Shown: positions 17,448 to 26,839, numbered from the stretch's first letter. The stretch is DNA of 64,000 nucleotides from an uncultured bacterium (GCA_949298985.1 CASFYV010000029.1:1-64000), one strand, 5' to 3'. The notes: generated from the sequence alone by a model not told the origin. A program made the numbers and translations.

Positions 17448-18480
17448 TTTTAACCTTTTTATTATGAATAATAGAAGAAATAAATGCAGAGACTATAAAT
17501 GCTAATCCCAATAAACCAGTAACAACTTCCGGAACTTCATGAAAAGTAGATATAAACATTAATATTGCTAAAGTTCCAATTGCCCAATGAGCACCGTGTT
17601 CTAAATACAAGTACTGAGCCAATGTTTTCTTTTCAACAAGCATTATTGTTAAAGATCTAACAAACATTGCACCAATAAACAAACCAATCGTAATAATTAA
17701 AATATCTTTACTTAAGGCAAACGCTCCTAAAACACCATCTAACGAGAAGGAAGCATCAATCAATTCTAAATACAAAAAACCAACTAAACCAGAACATTTA
17801 ACCGTATCAGCACAAAGTTTCATTCTTTCTTCTTGTCTTCTCTCTAACCACTCAGCTAAACCATCAATTATAAGATAAATTATTATGCCGCTTATACCTG
17901 ATTTTAAAACAGAAATTCTAACCTCAGGAGATAATTCAAACATCAAAAACCCTAAAACTATCAAAGTAGTAATAGTACAAATACCCTTAACAGATGCGAG
18001 TCTTTGCATCGGAATTTCGATACATTTAATCCAATGAATTTCTTTTTTTTGTTCGACAAAATAATCCATAAATAACATAAGTAAAAAAGCACCACCAAAA
18101 GCAACAATAGGGGCGTGCGTAAGTTCGAGATAATGAGCATAAGAATTTACATCATTTAATGCCATATTCAAAACAGATAAAATATTAAGTTTAGCAAAAA
18201 TAGCAACAACTAAAAGCGGGAATAGAAACCTCATCCCAAAAACCGCAATTAAAATCCCCCAAGTAATAAATCTATGACGCCATTTTTCGGACATATGCTC
18301 CAACTTCATAGCATTAACAACAGCATTGTCAAAAGATAAACTTACCTCCAATACAGCTAAAACAAAAGCTATAAAAACACAAGTCAATCCGGTTCCATTA
18401 TGGACGTGTTCCCCCCATAAATATGCAGCTATAAAACCAACAATTGTAACAATATATGAACCTAAAAAATAATGTAACAT
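17431..18480 (-). CDS. DUF475 (TerC-like) integral membrane protein
   Basis: A 349-residue membrane protein with about nine hydrophobic helices. Two conserved acidic signatures, LEVSLSFDNAVVNA (about 44-57) and ELIDASFSLDGVLGAFA (about 238-254), and YLEHGAHWAIG near 290 mark the DUF475 family, distant relatives of TerC proteins linked to metal (manganese) export. The acidic pairs in membrane helices could bind a cation. It overlaps the downstream CCA-enzyme gene by 17 bp. Its divergent promoter region is only about 107 bp long, and I saw no yybP-ykoY-like riboswitch in it. Confidence 0.8.
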   Translation of the reverse strand: MLHYFLGSYIVTIVGFIAAYLWGEHVHNGTGLTCVFIAFVLAVLEVSLSFDNAVVNAMKLEHMSEKWRHRFITWGILIAVFGMRFLFPLLVVAIFAKLNILSVLNMALNDVNSYAHYLELTHAPIVAFGGAFLLMLFMDYFVEQKKEIHWIKCIEIPMQRLASVKGICTITTLIVLGFLMFELSPEVRISVLKSGISGIIIYLIIDGLAEWLERRQEERMKLCADTVKCSGLVGFLYLELIDASFSLDGVLGAFALSKDILIITIGLFIGAMFVRSLTIMLVEKKTLAQYLYLEHGAHWAIGTLAILMFISTFHEVPEVVTGLLGLAFIVSAFISSIIHNKKVKNEVEG

Positions 18481-18587
18481 AAACTCTCCTTTTAACTATA
18501 AAATTATATTATAATAACTCTATAGTGTAAAGCAAAAAGAGAAGTACAAATCATTTATAATATAATAAATAAAAAAAGGAGGGCTAT

Positions 18588-19421
18588 ATGAAAAAGATTT
18601 TATCTACATTATTTTTACTATCCATTTTGATAGTACCAAGTTATGCTGCAGAATGGAAAGCGAGTGATAGAGTTGCTACTGTTGGGAAAAATATCATCAG
18701 TAAAAACAACCTGCCTGCAAAAACAACCTTTAAAGTAGTAGAAGGTATAGCTGATAATTCTGACACGTCAACAACAAATGTAATACGAATATCAGCATCA
18801 GATTTAACCTATACTGGTAATGATCACGAAGTAGCTGCAGTAATATCAAATGAAATAGGACACATAATAAACGGCAAAGCTTCCAAAGACAAGTTTAGAA
18901 GCATCGCAAAATCAGCTATTTCAAATACATTTAGTTCAGAAAATATAATATCTGTTGCAGCAAATAGTGAATATTTACAAAACAAATCAAATTTATCAGA
19001 TAATAAAGCAGCCGATATAACGGGTGCTGACTTAATGATAAAAGCAGGATATAATCCCCTTGCAATGGTTGTCGTAATAACAAAAATGCCTGGAAGTACA
19101 ATGGAAGCTTTGCAGGGCAAACCTTCAAATACAGAAAGAGCTATGAACGTATTTGATTATTTAACGTACAATTATCCTTCCAAAATAAAAGCGGGGTATG
19201 GTTGCCAAGAATACAGAGCATTTTTAGAATATGCAAATCCGATTGTTAAAGAAAGAAATTCTGATAAGAAAAAATTAGAAAAATTCAATAAAGAACAAGA
19301 AAAAAATAAAAAAGAAAGAGCTAAAAAAGTTGCACAATATAAAGCAACCGGAGGAGTTGCCGGATGGGATGCTTCTTATATAATTCTTAAAACATTAACT
19401 GAATCTTCTGAAAATAAATAA
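18588..19421 (+). CDS. Secreted M48-like metallopeptidase homologue with substituted zinc ligands
   Basis: A 277-residue exported protein. Residues 1-20 are a signal peptide ending SYA. The body resembles M48 peptidases: VAAVISNEIGHIINGKA aligns with the HEIGH motif, but the first His is Asn (NEIGH), and NKAADITGADLM replaces the ExxAD-type segment that supplies the third zinc ligand. The Glu and the second His remain. It is therefore probably an inactive relative, perhaps a chaperone or binding protein. The last 60 residues are a charged Lys/Glu-rich coiled-coil-like tail. AGGAGGG precedes the ATG, and a strong terminator follows. It is a single-gene unit divergent from DUF475. Confidence 0.75.
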   Translation: MKKILSTLFLLSILIVPSYAAEWKASDRVATVGKNIISKNNLPAKTTFKVVEGIADNSDTSTTNVIRISASDLTYTGNDHEVAAVISNEIGHIINGKASKDKFRSIAKSAISNTFSSENIISVAANSEYLQNKSNLSDNKAADITGADLMIKAGYNPLAMVVVITKMPGSTMEALQGKPSNTERAMNVFDYLTYNYPSKIKAGYGCQEYRAFLEYANPIVKERNSDKKKLEKFNKEQEKNKKERAKKVAQYKATGGVAGWDASYIILKTLTESSENK

Positions 19422-19424
19422 ATG

Positions 19425-19464
19425 AATAAATCCCATTTATGAATATAAATGGGATTTATTTTAT
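19425..19464. terminator. Bidirectional intrinsic terminator
   Basis: A 16-bp perfect stem, AATAAATCCCATTTAT (19425-19440) with its complement at 19445-19460, and a 4-base loop. It sits between convergent genes with T-rich DNA on the right side. Confidence 0.85.
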
Positions 19465-19481
19465 AAAAACAATTAAAATTA

Positions 19482-20159
19482 TTATTTTCCAGCTTCAATC
19501 TTTTTAGCCCTTACTTTATCCTCACGAATTGAATTCATCTCTGTTGGATTTTCCAGAAAAGCTCTACCCAAGGGATCTATCACTGTTATACCGCCGTCAT
19601 TATCAATTTTGAACTCAAACTTATCAGGATTCGGACAAGTTGAAGAATTATATGTACATTTATTTTTTGTATTAGTATTTTTATAATTCACATCTACGAT
19701 TACATCAAATTCTGTATTAGTTGAACTAAATTTAGTTGCTTTAAAAGTCCAATCTATACCATCAATAGTTTTTATGTTTGTTGAAATTATACTTCCAGGA
19801 ACAGGACTTGTTCTTTCTACATAATTTACTTTTGTAGCAAATATTTTAGGGAACTTAAAAATTGTTCCCTGGCATTTCCAATCAGTTTCATTACAAGGTG
19901 CATAATCTACTGGGAGATCAGCACAACCTAGGCCTGAACAGAGTGGTTCTCCTGTTGAATAATATTTGGTAAAATACAAAGACGGATCACTTAATATTTC
20001 ATTTGTTGTATTCGTTAAAGTATTATAAGCTTTCATATACATAGCTTTTCTTTTGTCAGGCATTATAGAGTTAATAGCTGGCGCTATAGCAGCTGCTATA
20101 AGACCTATAATAGCCATAGATATTAATAACTCTTGCAGAGTAAAACCTTTTTTGTACAT
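19482..20159 (-). CDS. Prepilin-type (pseudopilin) protein
   Basis: A 225-residue type IV pilin/type II secretion pseudopilin-like protein. The N-terminus MYKKG|FTLQELL is a prepilin peptidase site with the conserved Glu at mature position 5 and an N-methylation Phe, followed by a hydrophobic helix (ISMAIIGLIAAAIAPAI). The globular part has four or more Cys (CSGLGCADL, CNETDWKC, CTYNSSTC) that may form disulfides. No pilus assembly genes are nearby, so it is an orphan substrate of machinery encoded elsewhere. It is transcribed away from nadE. Confidence 0.85.
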   Translation of the reverse strand: MYKKGFTLQELLISMAIIGLIAAAIAPAINSIMPDKRKAMYMKAYNTLTNTTNEILSDPSLYFTKYYSTGEPLCSGLGCADLPVDYAPCNETDWKCQGTIFKFPKIFATKVNYVERTSPVPGSIISTNIKTIDGIDWTFKATKFSSTNTEFDVIVDVNYKNTNTKNKCTYNSSTCPNPDKFEFKIDNDGGITVIDPLGRAFLENPTEMNSIREDKVRAKKIEAGK

Positions 20160-20242
20160 TTATTAAATCCTCATCTTCTTACTTACAAAACTTGATTTTA
20201 TTATAACATATGTTTTTGAAAATAAAAGCTTATTTTCAAATT

Positions 20243-20271
20243 TTGCAAATAAAATTTCTACAATGTATAAT
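20243..20271 (+). promoter_or_regulatory. nadE promoter
   Basis: TTGCAA (20243-20248), 17 bases, then TATAAT (20266-20271). Transcription predicted near 20278 rules out the upstream in-frame ATG at 20210 as the translation start. Confidence 0.65.
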
Positions 20272-20290
20272 TCAAATGGAGATTTTAACA

Positions 20291-22285
20291 ATGACTAAAA
20301 ATTTATATGAATTATCAGAAATTGTAGACAAAAAATTTGCAAACGGAGAAGAAATTCCACAAAACATAATTGAGAATATAAAAAATATAACAAATAATAA
20401 AAACTATATAGGAATGGCTCAAATAAATCCAATTGCTGGAAATATTGAATACAATGCAAAAAAAATAGCTAAATATATAAAATATTCTATAAAAATAGGG
20501 CTAGAGCTTGTTGTATTTCCGGAACTCGCATTAATGGGATATCCAATAGAAGACACTATTGATAGACACCCGATAATCGTAGAAGAAAATATAAAGTGGT
20601 TAAAAGGTTTAGCAAAAATTACTAAGGGAACTACAGCCTTAGTAGGTTTTGTTGAACCTAGAAAAAAAGATTCTGAAGGGAAAAAATACTATAATTCTAT
20701 AGCCATATTAAAAGACGGAAAAATTGATGGAATAGTAAGAAAATCATTACTTCCTAACTATTCAGAATTTAATGATTACAGATATATAGAACCTTCTCCA
20801 GTTGTTGGAGTTCAACCTGCAGATACATTGGGGCATTTTGATAAAAATTCTATAAAACAACAATCAAAAATTTACGATAAATACGGAATTTCAATTTGTG
20901 AAGACTGTTGGAATAATAAAGAATTTTTCGACAAAAATTTATACGAAAAAGATCCTATTGAGGAGCTTGCTCAAGATAACCCTGAAATTTTGATTAATTG
21001 TTCAGCATCTCCCAGCAGAGCAAAAAAAGAACAATTAAAACATAATATGCTCTCTTTTATTGCAAACAAATATAAAACCCCAATTGTTTATGTTAACCAA
21101 GTTGGTGCAATAGATAACAGTTCTTTTGACGGCTCTAGCAGAGTTTTTAATAAAAAAGGAGAACTAATTGCAAGAGCAAAGTCTTTTGAAGAACAGTTCT
21201 TAATTGTAAATCCAAAAGAAAATATTGGAAAAATTTACCCATTAACAAAAGGTTTGGATAAATCTTTAACAGAACAGAAAATATTTACTTTAGAATACGA
21301 ATCTGATTTAGAAAGAACTTATAAAACAATTATTCAGGGGATAAGAGATTATTTTAAAAAATGTGGATTTAAACGTGCTGTATTAGGCCTTTCTGGAGGT
21401 TTAGATTCAACAGTTTGTGCAGTTCTGCTTGCTGATGCTATAGGTAAAAAAAACGTCTTTGGAATATCTATGCCATCACACATTACCAGTAGAGAAAGTA
21501 TGTCAGATGCGGAACAATTAGCAAAGAATTTAGGTATAAATTTCACAGAAGCAACTATTCGTCCAATGATAGATACAACTACAGAATGTTTAAATAATTT
21601 GTTTAAAACAGTTGAAAAACATTGGGATGGAAGATATAAAACATCTTTTACCCCTGATAATATACAAGCACGATCTAGAGCAATGTTTTTATGGGGAATA
21701 AGTAATGAATTTTCTTCTTGTATTCCAATCGCTACCTCTGACAAATCTGAATTATACATGGGATATGCAACAATTAACGGAGATATGTCAGGAGGTTTTG
21801 CTCCGATTGCAGATGTACCTAAAACCAAATTATTCGCATTTGCAAGGTGGCTTAATAAAAACAGAGAAGAAAAAAATGCTATTCCAGAAGCTATTATACT
21901 TAAAAAACCCGGAGCTGAACTTGCAATTGACCCTAAGACAGGAAAACCTTTAATTGCAGAAGATGCTCTTATGCCTTATGAATTTTTAGACGAAATCATA
22001 TGGCGTGTTGAAAACAAAAACGAAGGTTATCAAACATTGCTTAAAACTGAATTTATCTACGAAAAACATAATCCAATTTCTATAGAACAAAAAACTGAAT
22101 GGCTCGATAAATTTTTCAGAAGAATGTCTACTGCTCTGTATAAATGGTCAATATTACCACCTTCTGTTATAGTAGAATCTAAATCTATTAATAAATATGA
22201 CTACAGACAGCCTATTACATCTTCAAAAATTAATTATAAGGGTATCGACGACAATGAAATAGAAACTATCTTAACAATAAGCTAG
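20291..22285 (+). CDS. nadE: Glutamine-dependent NAD(+) synthetase
   Basis: A 664-residue cytosolic enzyme that converts deamido-NAD to NAD using ATP and glutamine, the last step of NAD synthesis. The N-terminal nitrilase-fold glutaminase (about 30-300) has the triad Glu in FPELALMGYP, Lys in RKSLLPNY and Cys in SICEDCWN. The C-terminal synthetase begins with the P-loop GLSGGLDSTVCAVL near 380, followed by SDKSELYMGY. The length is normal for the two-domain form. The start at 20291 is preferred because GGAGA lies 8 bases upstream and the promoter sits between it and the earlier ATG. Its 3' end overlaps the convergent TPR gene by 20 bp. Confidence 0.95.
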   Translation: MTKNLYELSEIVDKKFANGEEIPQNIIENIKNITNNKNYIGMAQINPIAGNIEYNAKKIAKYIKYSIKIGLELVVFPELALMGYPIEDTIDRHPIIVEENIKWLKGLAKITKGTTALVGFVEPRKKDSEGKKYYNSIAILKDGKIDGIVRKSLLPNYSEFNDYRYIEPSPVVGVQPADTLGHFDKNSIKQQSKIYDKYGISICEDCWNNKEFFDKNLYEKDPIEELAQDNPEILINCSASPSRAKKEQLKHNMLSFIANKYKTPIVYVNQVGAIDNSSFDGSSRVFNKKGELIARAKSFEEQFLIVNPKENIGKIYPLTKGLDKSLTEQKIFTLEYESDLERTYKTIIQGIRDYFKKCGFKRAVLGLSGGLDSTVCAVLLADAIGKKNVFGISMPSHITSRESMSDAEQLAKNLGINFTEATIRPMIDTTTECLNNLFKTVEKHWDGRYKTSFTPDNIQARSRAMFLWGISNEFSSCIPIATSDKSELYMGYATINGDMSGGFAPIADVPKTKLFAFARWLNKNREEKNAIPEAIILKKPGAELAIDPKTGKPLIAEDALMPYEFLDEIIWRVENKNEGYQTLLKTEFIYEKHNPISIEQKTEWLDKFFRRMSTALYKWSILPPSVIVESKSINKYDYRQPITSSKINYKGIDDNEIETILTIS

Positions 22286-23297
22286 AATTCAAATGCCTTA
22301 TTTGGCGTTTCATTTCCTCCACTTTATCATCAAGTTGCTCATTTTGATAAATTTCAAGAGCTATTTTATAATTATATTCAGCATCTTTTTTATATTCTGG
22401 ATTATCATAACCCGACATTAGTTGCAGAGTTTGTGCTAAAAGGACATAACCTTCCGGTTTACTTGGATTAAGATCTATTGCTTTTTCAAAACACTCTTTT
22501 GAATCAATGATATGTCCTTCTATATGATTTTTATAGCCTTCTAAAATCAACAATGGATATGCAAAAAGGTTTTGTTTATCAAAGATTTTAAGTTCTAATA
22601 AAAAACAAATTTGCATCAAATCTTTATCTTGATACATATCCCAAAACCTAAAATGTGAAATAAAATATTTCGGAAAAATAGAATCAATTTTATTCAAAAT
22701 TTCATTTTTTTTATTATCTTGATTAGCCAAACCATATATATTAGCTTCTTTTAAAAGTTTAATTGGATTATCCTTATCAATCAAATCAATAACCCTTAAT
22801 AATTTTAAAGCCTTTGCTAATTCATCTTTTGATATCGCAACCGCAACTTCTTTAAACAAAAATTGAATAGTTCTATATTTTTCATTATTGAATAGTTGTA
22901 AAATATAATCTTTTGCAATATCTTCTTGACTTGTATAAACTAATGCCAAAAATTTAACTCTTTGAATTTCAAAATTATTTTCATCTTTTTTTAACATTCT
23001 ATTTGCATCAATTAAAGCACCTTCAAAATTACCCATATCAAAATTAAGTAACAATCTTTCGAAATAAGCCTCATCCTTTTTTACACAATGAGTAATTATA
23101 TAAGTAAAATCTGAATAAGCTTCCTCATACATCAGAAGTTTTTTAAGAAGTTTTCCTCTCTTTAAAAAAGTTTCAGCAGGTCTAAATTCTTCATCAATAA
23201 GAAAATTTAATCTATCTAAAGCTAACTCATAATTTTCTTCTGCAATATATTTATCAACAGATTTCAAACACATTAAATTTTTAATACTTTCTAACAT
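22266..23297 (-). CDS. Tetratricopeptide-repeat protein
   Basis: A 343-residue cytosolic protein made of helical hairpin repeats; A-x-x-x-Y/F-x-x-x-I/L patterns recur (YELALDRLNFLI, YEEAYSDFTYII, FEGALIDANRML) and a clear TPR lies near the C-terminus (DSKECFEKAIDLNPSKPEGYVLLAQTL). Such proteins scaffold complexes; no enzymatic motif is visible. The start lacks a strong ribosome binding site. It lies 70 bp downstream of dnaA in the same direction and may share its transcript, but a replication role is not implied. Confidence 0.75.
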   Translation of the reverse strand: MLESIKNLMCLKSVDKYIAEENYELALDRLNFLIDEEFRPAETFLKRGKLLKKLLMYEEAYSDFTYIITHCVKKDEAYFERLLLNFDMGNFEGALIDANRMLKKDENNFEIQRVKFLALVYTSQEDIAKDYILQLFNNEKYRTIQFLFKEVAVAISKDELAKALKLLRVIDLIDKDNPIKLLKEANIYGLANQDNKKNEILNKIDSIFPKYFISHFRFWDMYQDKDLMQICFLLELKIFDKQNLFAYPLLILEGYKNHIEGHIIDSKECFEKAIDLNPSKPEGYVLLAQTLQLMSGYDNPEYKKDAEYNYKIALEIYQNEQLDDKVEEMKRQIRHLNSSLLLR

Positions 23298-23366
23298 AAT
23301 CGACTCATTATCCCTTTGTATTTATTATTTAACATAAAGTTTTTAGAAAAACGAGTATCCGATTGA

Positions 23367-24749
23367 CTATAAAACTTTTAACGCCTGTCTAATTTCTCTA
23401 AGAGCAGCAGCAATTTCTTTATTATGAATTTCTTTTTTTATTTTTTCATACCCAAACATTATAGTTGTATGCTTTTTATTAAAAAATTCAGCAATATTCG
23501 CAAAACTTTGATTAGTAATTTCTCGAGCCAAATAAACAGCAATATGTCTTGCTAAAGCAACTCTTTGACCTCTTGCAGTACCTTTTATGTCTTTCTTATC
23601 TACTTCAAAATAACTAGCAACAACATCTACAATATCATCGTAAGATAAAGATTCATCACATTCATCACATTTCAAAACATCTTTCGCAAGCTTTAAAGTT
23701 AAATCTTCTCTCATAATCTCAGCATAAGCAGAGACCTTAGTAAAAGCACCTTCTAATTCCCTTACATTTTTGGAAAAATGTTTTGCTATATAATACAAAG
23801 CTTCTTCATCAAACTTCAAATCATTATCAATTGCTAACTTTTTAATAATTTCAAATCTTGTATCCAAATCAGGAGGAGCCAATTCTACCATTAATCCCAT
23901 TTCAAATCTTGAACATAAAGCTGCGGTTAAAGATGGAATATCTTTCGGTAACCTATCAGATGTAATAACAATTTGCTTACCTTTATTATACAAACTATCA
24001 AAAGTATGTTGCATTTGATCCATTGTTCTACTTTTTGACTCTATAAATTGAATATCATCAATTAAAATAATGTCAATATTAGTATATTTTTTATTAAACT
24101 TCGACATATTCTCAATAGAATCTTTAGAATATCTGCAATTTGAAATAAAATCATTAACGTAATCTTCAGTTTTAGTATATTTAACCTTCAATTTTGGATT
24201 ATTAAAAATAGTATAATGCCCAATTGCTTGCATCAAGTGAGTTTTACCTAAACCTGAATTACCATAAATAAACAAAGGATTATATTTTCCGGCAGGATTT
24301 TGAGCCACTTGCATCGCAACAGCATGAGCAAATTTACTATTTTCGCCAACTACAAAATTTTCAAACTTATATTTTAAATTCAAATTTGAAGCAGACTGCA
24401 TATTAGAGAGATTTTCTAAAGCTTGTTCTTTAAGATTCTTTTCTATAACTTTTTTCTGAATTTTTTCAGTTTCTCTTTTTAGAGTTTTAGCAGCACTTTC
24501 ATCATAAATAATAACAATTCTGGCATTCTGATTACCGGTAATCTTTGCTAAAACAGAATTCATTTGTTCAGAATGATTTCTTCTAAGCAAATCCCTTCCC
24601 ATTATCTGTCCGGTAACAACAGTTAAAACGCCTTTATCATAACCTGAAACTTCAAGCGGATAAATCCAAGGATGGACATTTTCGGGCAAAACCCCGATTA
24701 AATCTTCCTTTACTTGCTCCCAGAAACGCTTTAATTCTATATTTTCCAT
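23367..24749 (-). CDS. dnaA: Chromosomal replication initiator DnaA
   Basis: 460 residues. Domain I (about 1-85) mediates self- and helicase interactions. AAA+ domain III has Walker A GNSGLGKTH (about 165), Walker B IILIDDIQFI and sensor-type SRFEMGLMVEL. Domain IV ends with the DnaA signature YLAREITNQSFANIAEFF then KHTTIMFGYEKI, which reads the DnaA box. It opens the replication origin. The gene stands beside tRNA-Cys and rpsU instead of the common dnaA-dnaN arrangement, and I find no cluster of TTATCCACA-type boxes nearby, so oriC is probably elsewhere. Confidence 0.97.
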   Translation of the reverse strand: MENIELKRFWEQVKEDLIGVLPENVHPWIYPLEVSGYDKGVLTVVTGQIMGRDLLRRNHSEQMNSVLAKITGNQNARIVIIYDESAAKTLKRETEKIQKKVIEKNLKEQALENLSNMQSASNLNLKYKFENFVVGENSKFAHAVAMQVAQNPAGKYNPLFIYGNSGLGKTHLMQAIGHYTIFNNPKLKVKYTKTEDYVNDFISNCRYSKDSIENMSKFNKKYTNIDIILIDDIQFIESKSRTMDQMQHTFDSLYNKGKQIVITSDRLPKDIPSLTAALCSRFEMGLMVELAPPDLDTRFEIIKKLAIDNDLKFDEEALYYIAKHFSKNVRELEGAFTKVSAYAEIMREDLTLKLAKDVLKCDECDESLSYDDIVDVVASYFEVDKKDIKGTARGQRVALARHIAVYLAREITNQSFANIAEFFNKKHTTIMFGYEKIKKEIHNKEIAAALREIRQALKVL

Positions 24750-24781
24750 AAACTCTGATTGTGATTAGTTTGAAATAAAAA

Positions 24782-24852
24782 AGGCGACACCCAGATTCGA
24801 ACTGGGGATAAAAGCTTTGCAGGCTTCTGCCTTACCACTTGGCCATGTCGCC
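24782..24852 (-). tRNA. tRNA-Cys (GCA)
   Basis: A 71-nt cloverleaf: acceptor GGCGACA pairs with TGTCGCC, the anticodon loop reads CTGCAAA (anticodon GCA), and the T arm is CCCAG-TTCGAAT-CTGGG. The discriminator base is U, as expected for Cys. CCA is not encoded (a T run follows), so it needs a CCA-adding enzyme. Confidence 0.95.
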
Positions 24853-24935
24853 GTACGAATATAATATTATAAAAATATAATATTTGCAAGTCTTAAGAAT
24901 TATCTTGTTGATTAATATTTACGTCTAGCCATTAA

Positions 24936-24965
24936 AAAAGTCGGTCAAAAAATAGACCGACTTTT
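24936..24965 (-). terminator. rpsU terminator
   Basis: An 11-bp perfect stem (AAAAGTCGGTC with GACCGACTTTT) and 8-base loop, followed by a T run on the minus strand, directly after the rpsU stop codon. Confidence 0.85.
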
Positions 24966-24968
24966 AAG

Positions 24969-25142
24969 TTATACTTTACGTTTTCGAGCTGCTTCTGATT
25001 TGCGTTTTCTTTTAACGCTTGGCTTCTCGTATCTTTCACGTTTTTTAACTTCTGATAAGATTCCAGCTTTTTGAATTTTCTTTTTGAATCTTCTTAATGC
25101 ACTTTCGATACTTTCGTTTTCGCCAACTTTAACTTCTGCCAT
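24969..25142 (-). CDS. rpsU: 30S ribosomal protein bS21
   Basis: 57 residues, very basic: [13 protein letters not shown], then [15 protein letters not shown] and KRERYEKPS, the bS21 signature, with a Lys/Arg-rich tail. It helps initiate translation near the anti-Shine-Dalgarno end of 16S rRNA. AAGGTGG lies upstream of the ATG, and a strong terminator follows at once, so it is probably a monocistronic unit. Confidence 0.95.
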   Translation of the reverse strand: MAEVKVGENESIESALRRFKKKIQKAGILSEVKKRERYEKPSVKRKRKSEAARKRKV

Positions 25143-25329
25143 TTATATTTTCACCACCTTTATAGCATATTTGTGTACAAAACCATAATAAAACAAGCAT
25201 ATTGATATTTCAAGAGGGGTAAAAGATACTAATATTAAACTTTTACAAATATTTATAATAAATTCTTGAAAAAAAAACATATTAATGCTAAATTTAGTTA
25301 TCCAATCACAAAGAAATAAGGGCTTATTA

Positions 25330-25503
25330 ATGGAGCTTACGAGCGAAGAAATAATAACAAAAATTTTATCTAAGAATGAGATTATTCATAAAGATAACAA
25401 TACAAAATTTGTAACAAATCCTGATTATAATTTAGGAGAATTTTTAGAAAATGTAAAAAATTCACCCTCTCCATATGGTGAAAAATATATTTTTATAAAA
25501 TAA
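25330..25503 (+). CDS. Small acidic hypothetical protein
   Basis: 57 residues if begun at MELTSEEI, where AAGGG lies 7 bases upstream; an in-frame ATG at 25285 would add 15 residues but has no such site. No family is recognised: an N-terminal helix (TSEEIITKILSKNEI), then a short mixed segment ending YGEKYIFIK. A terminator follows directly, which supports real expression. Confidence 0.45.
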   Translation: MELTSEEIITKILSKNEIIHKDNNTKFVTNPDYNLGEFLENVKNSPSPYGEKYIFIK

Positions 25504-25528
25504 AAACTCCCTAGATAGGGAGTTTTTA
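25502..25528. terminator. Bidirectional intrinsic terminator
   Basis: AAAACTCCCTA and TAGGGAGTTTT pair around a very short loop, with A and T runs on the two sides, between convergent genes at 25503 and 25529. Confidence 0.85.
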
Positions 25529-26686
25529 TTATGCTTGTTTAGTAACATCTGCTGTTCCAAAACCTTGATGATATTTATATTGCATTAAATGTAACTTATT
25601 ATCTTTATCTTTTTGAAGAACATATTTTTGATTTTCTTGTTTACCGTGGAAGATTAACTCTCCATCAACAAATTCAACTTGTACATATGAAACTTCTGCT
25701 CCTGATTCATTACTCTTTATACCAACTATCCATTTATTCTCTCCAGACTTAGTTGTCTTTAAAACTTTTATGTTATCAAAATCATCAATTTCAGATTTAT
25801 CGATTATTGATACCAATTTTTTTAATAAATCATCGCTCAACTCTTCAGGTTTAACGTTTGTGTAACCAGCTTCATAGAATGATTGTTTAACTTTAACTCT
25901 AACATCATCTGGAAGTTTAGCAATTTGAGCTTGTAAATCTTCAGGAGATAATTTATTAGCCAATTCTAAACATTTATCAAGATATTTCTTTTTATCAGCA
26001 TCAGATAAACTTGCATAATCAGGTAACTTATCAAAACTATCAGCAGCATCTATTTCCTTAGATTTATCTCCTATAGGAGGTTTAGCTGAAGTAGTTTCTA
26101 CAACAGGAGTAGTAACTACTGGTTTTGAAGAAGATAAGCCATTTAAATCCTCTAATAAATTTTGATAAGCAGCTGTATTTTCAGCTTTATGAGTATCATC
26201 TTGATTTTCCATTGCCGCTTTTATTTCTTTTTTAAGAGCTTCAGCTTTTGCAGTATCAGGAGTTTTTTGTAATTCTTGAACCTTATCTCTAAAACCATTA
26301 ATTTTCTTTAAATCAGGATCATTACAAGCTTCATATACAACTTTTACTTCTTTTTTACGAGCTTCATCAGACTTGTCAGCTTTCTTTTCACGATTACCAA
26401 ATAGTCCTGAAAGGTTCCAGCCACCGCCCCAAGAAGGGATTCCGAATCCGCCGAACATTCCGCCACCGAACATTGGGTAGCTAAAACCACCAATCATTCC
26501 GCCAAATATATTACCAAAAGCGTTTCCTAAACCGAGACCAAAACCGCCCCAAAATCCACCACTATGGCCACCACAGTTGATATTATAAGTAGTATTAAAA
26601 ATACTACCATAATTACCACCGCCACAATGTCTTGAATGGAACATTTCGTAATGTTGGAATGCGCTATGACAATTAATTCTTGACAT
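25529..26686 (-). CDS. Gly-rich N-terminal domain protein, paralogue of the 45.1-kb gene
   Basis: A 385-residue lineage-type protein of unknown function. Residues about 20-105 are Gly/Phe/Trp-rich low complexity (GGFWGGFGLGLGNAFG, then MFGGGMFGGFG). A charged helical region follows (about 105-200), then an acidic stretch and a C-terminal beta-rich module (SYVQVEFVDGELIFHGK). There is no signal peptide, yet the composition suits a structural or surface-assembled protein. The gene at 45132-46802 has the same layout and shares its upstream leader sequence. GAGG lies 9 bases before the ATG. It ends at a shared terminator. Confidence 0.65.
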   Translation of the reverse strand: MSRINCHSAFQHYEMFHSRHCGGGNYGSIFNTTYNINCGGHSGGFWGGFGLGLGNAFGNIFGGMIGGFSYPMFGGGMFGGFGIPSWGGGWNLSGLFGNREKKADKSDEARKKEVKVVYEACNDPDLKKINGFRDKVQELQKTPDTAKAEALKKEIKAAMENQDDTHKAENTAAYQNLLEDLNGLSSSKPVVTTPVVETTSAKPPIGDKSKEIDAADSFDKLPDYASLSDADKKKYLDKCLELANKLSPEDLQAQIAKLPDDVRVKVKQSFYEAGYTNVKPEELSDDLLKKLVSIIDKSEIDDFDNIKVLKTTKSGENKWIVGIKSNESGAEVSYVQVEFVDGELIFHGKQENQKYVLQKDKDNKLHLMQYKYHQGFGTADVTKQA

Positions 26687-26693
26687 AATTCTT

Positions 26694-26734
26694 ACCTCGT
26701 TTTACTTACATCTGTTATATATATAAAGTATTTA
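26694..26734 (-). promoter_or_regulatory. Leader shared with the 45.1-kb paralogue
   Basis: On the minus strand a TTAAATACTTTATATATA block (26717-26734) precedes AAAACGAGGT (26694-26703), which contains the ribosome binding site. Nearly the same two blocks, 27 rather than 31 bp apart, precede the gene at 45132, implying common regulation or recent duplication. Confidence 0.55.
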
Positions 26735-26805
26735 ATTTATACCTAATTTCAATAGAGTTTCTATTTGTTACAAAACTTTACAAATTCTTATTATAAAAGT
26801 ATTAC

Positions 26806-26833
26806 TTGAATTTGACTGTTTTTTAAATACAAT
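26806..26833 (+). promoter_or_regulatory. Leaderless-type promoter of the MBL-fold gene
   Basis: TTGAAT (26806-26811), 16 bases, TACAAT (26828-26833), then only 6 bases to the ATG at 26840. No ribosome binding site is present. Confidence 0.5.
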
Positions 26834-26839
26834 AGACTT

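Noticed and set aside
18481..18587. Manganese (yybP-ykoY) riboswitch upstream of the DUF475 gene
   Set aside because: The gap of 107 bp is too short and lacks the conserved elements; it looks like two divergent promoters only.
20210..20290. Upstream start of nadE at 20210
   Set aside because: A TTGCAA-N17-TATAAT promoter lies between it and the GGAG-preceded ATG at 20291, so the extension would not be transcribed.
23300..25280. Possible oriC beside dnaA
   Set aside because: No cluster of TTATCCACA-type DnaA boxes or AT-rich unwinding repeat was visible; only tRNA-Cys and rpsU lie there.
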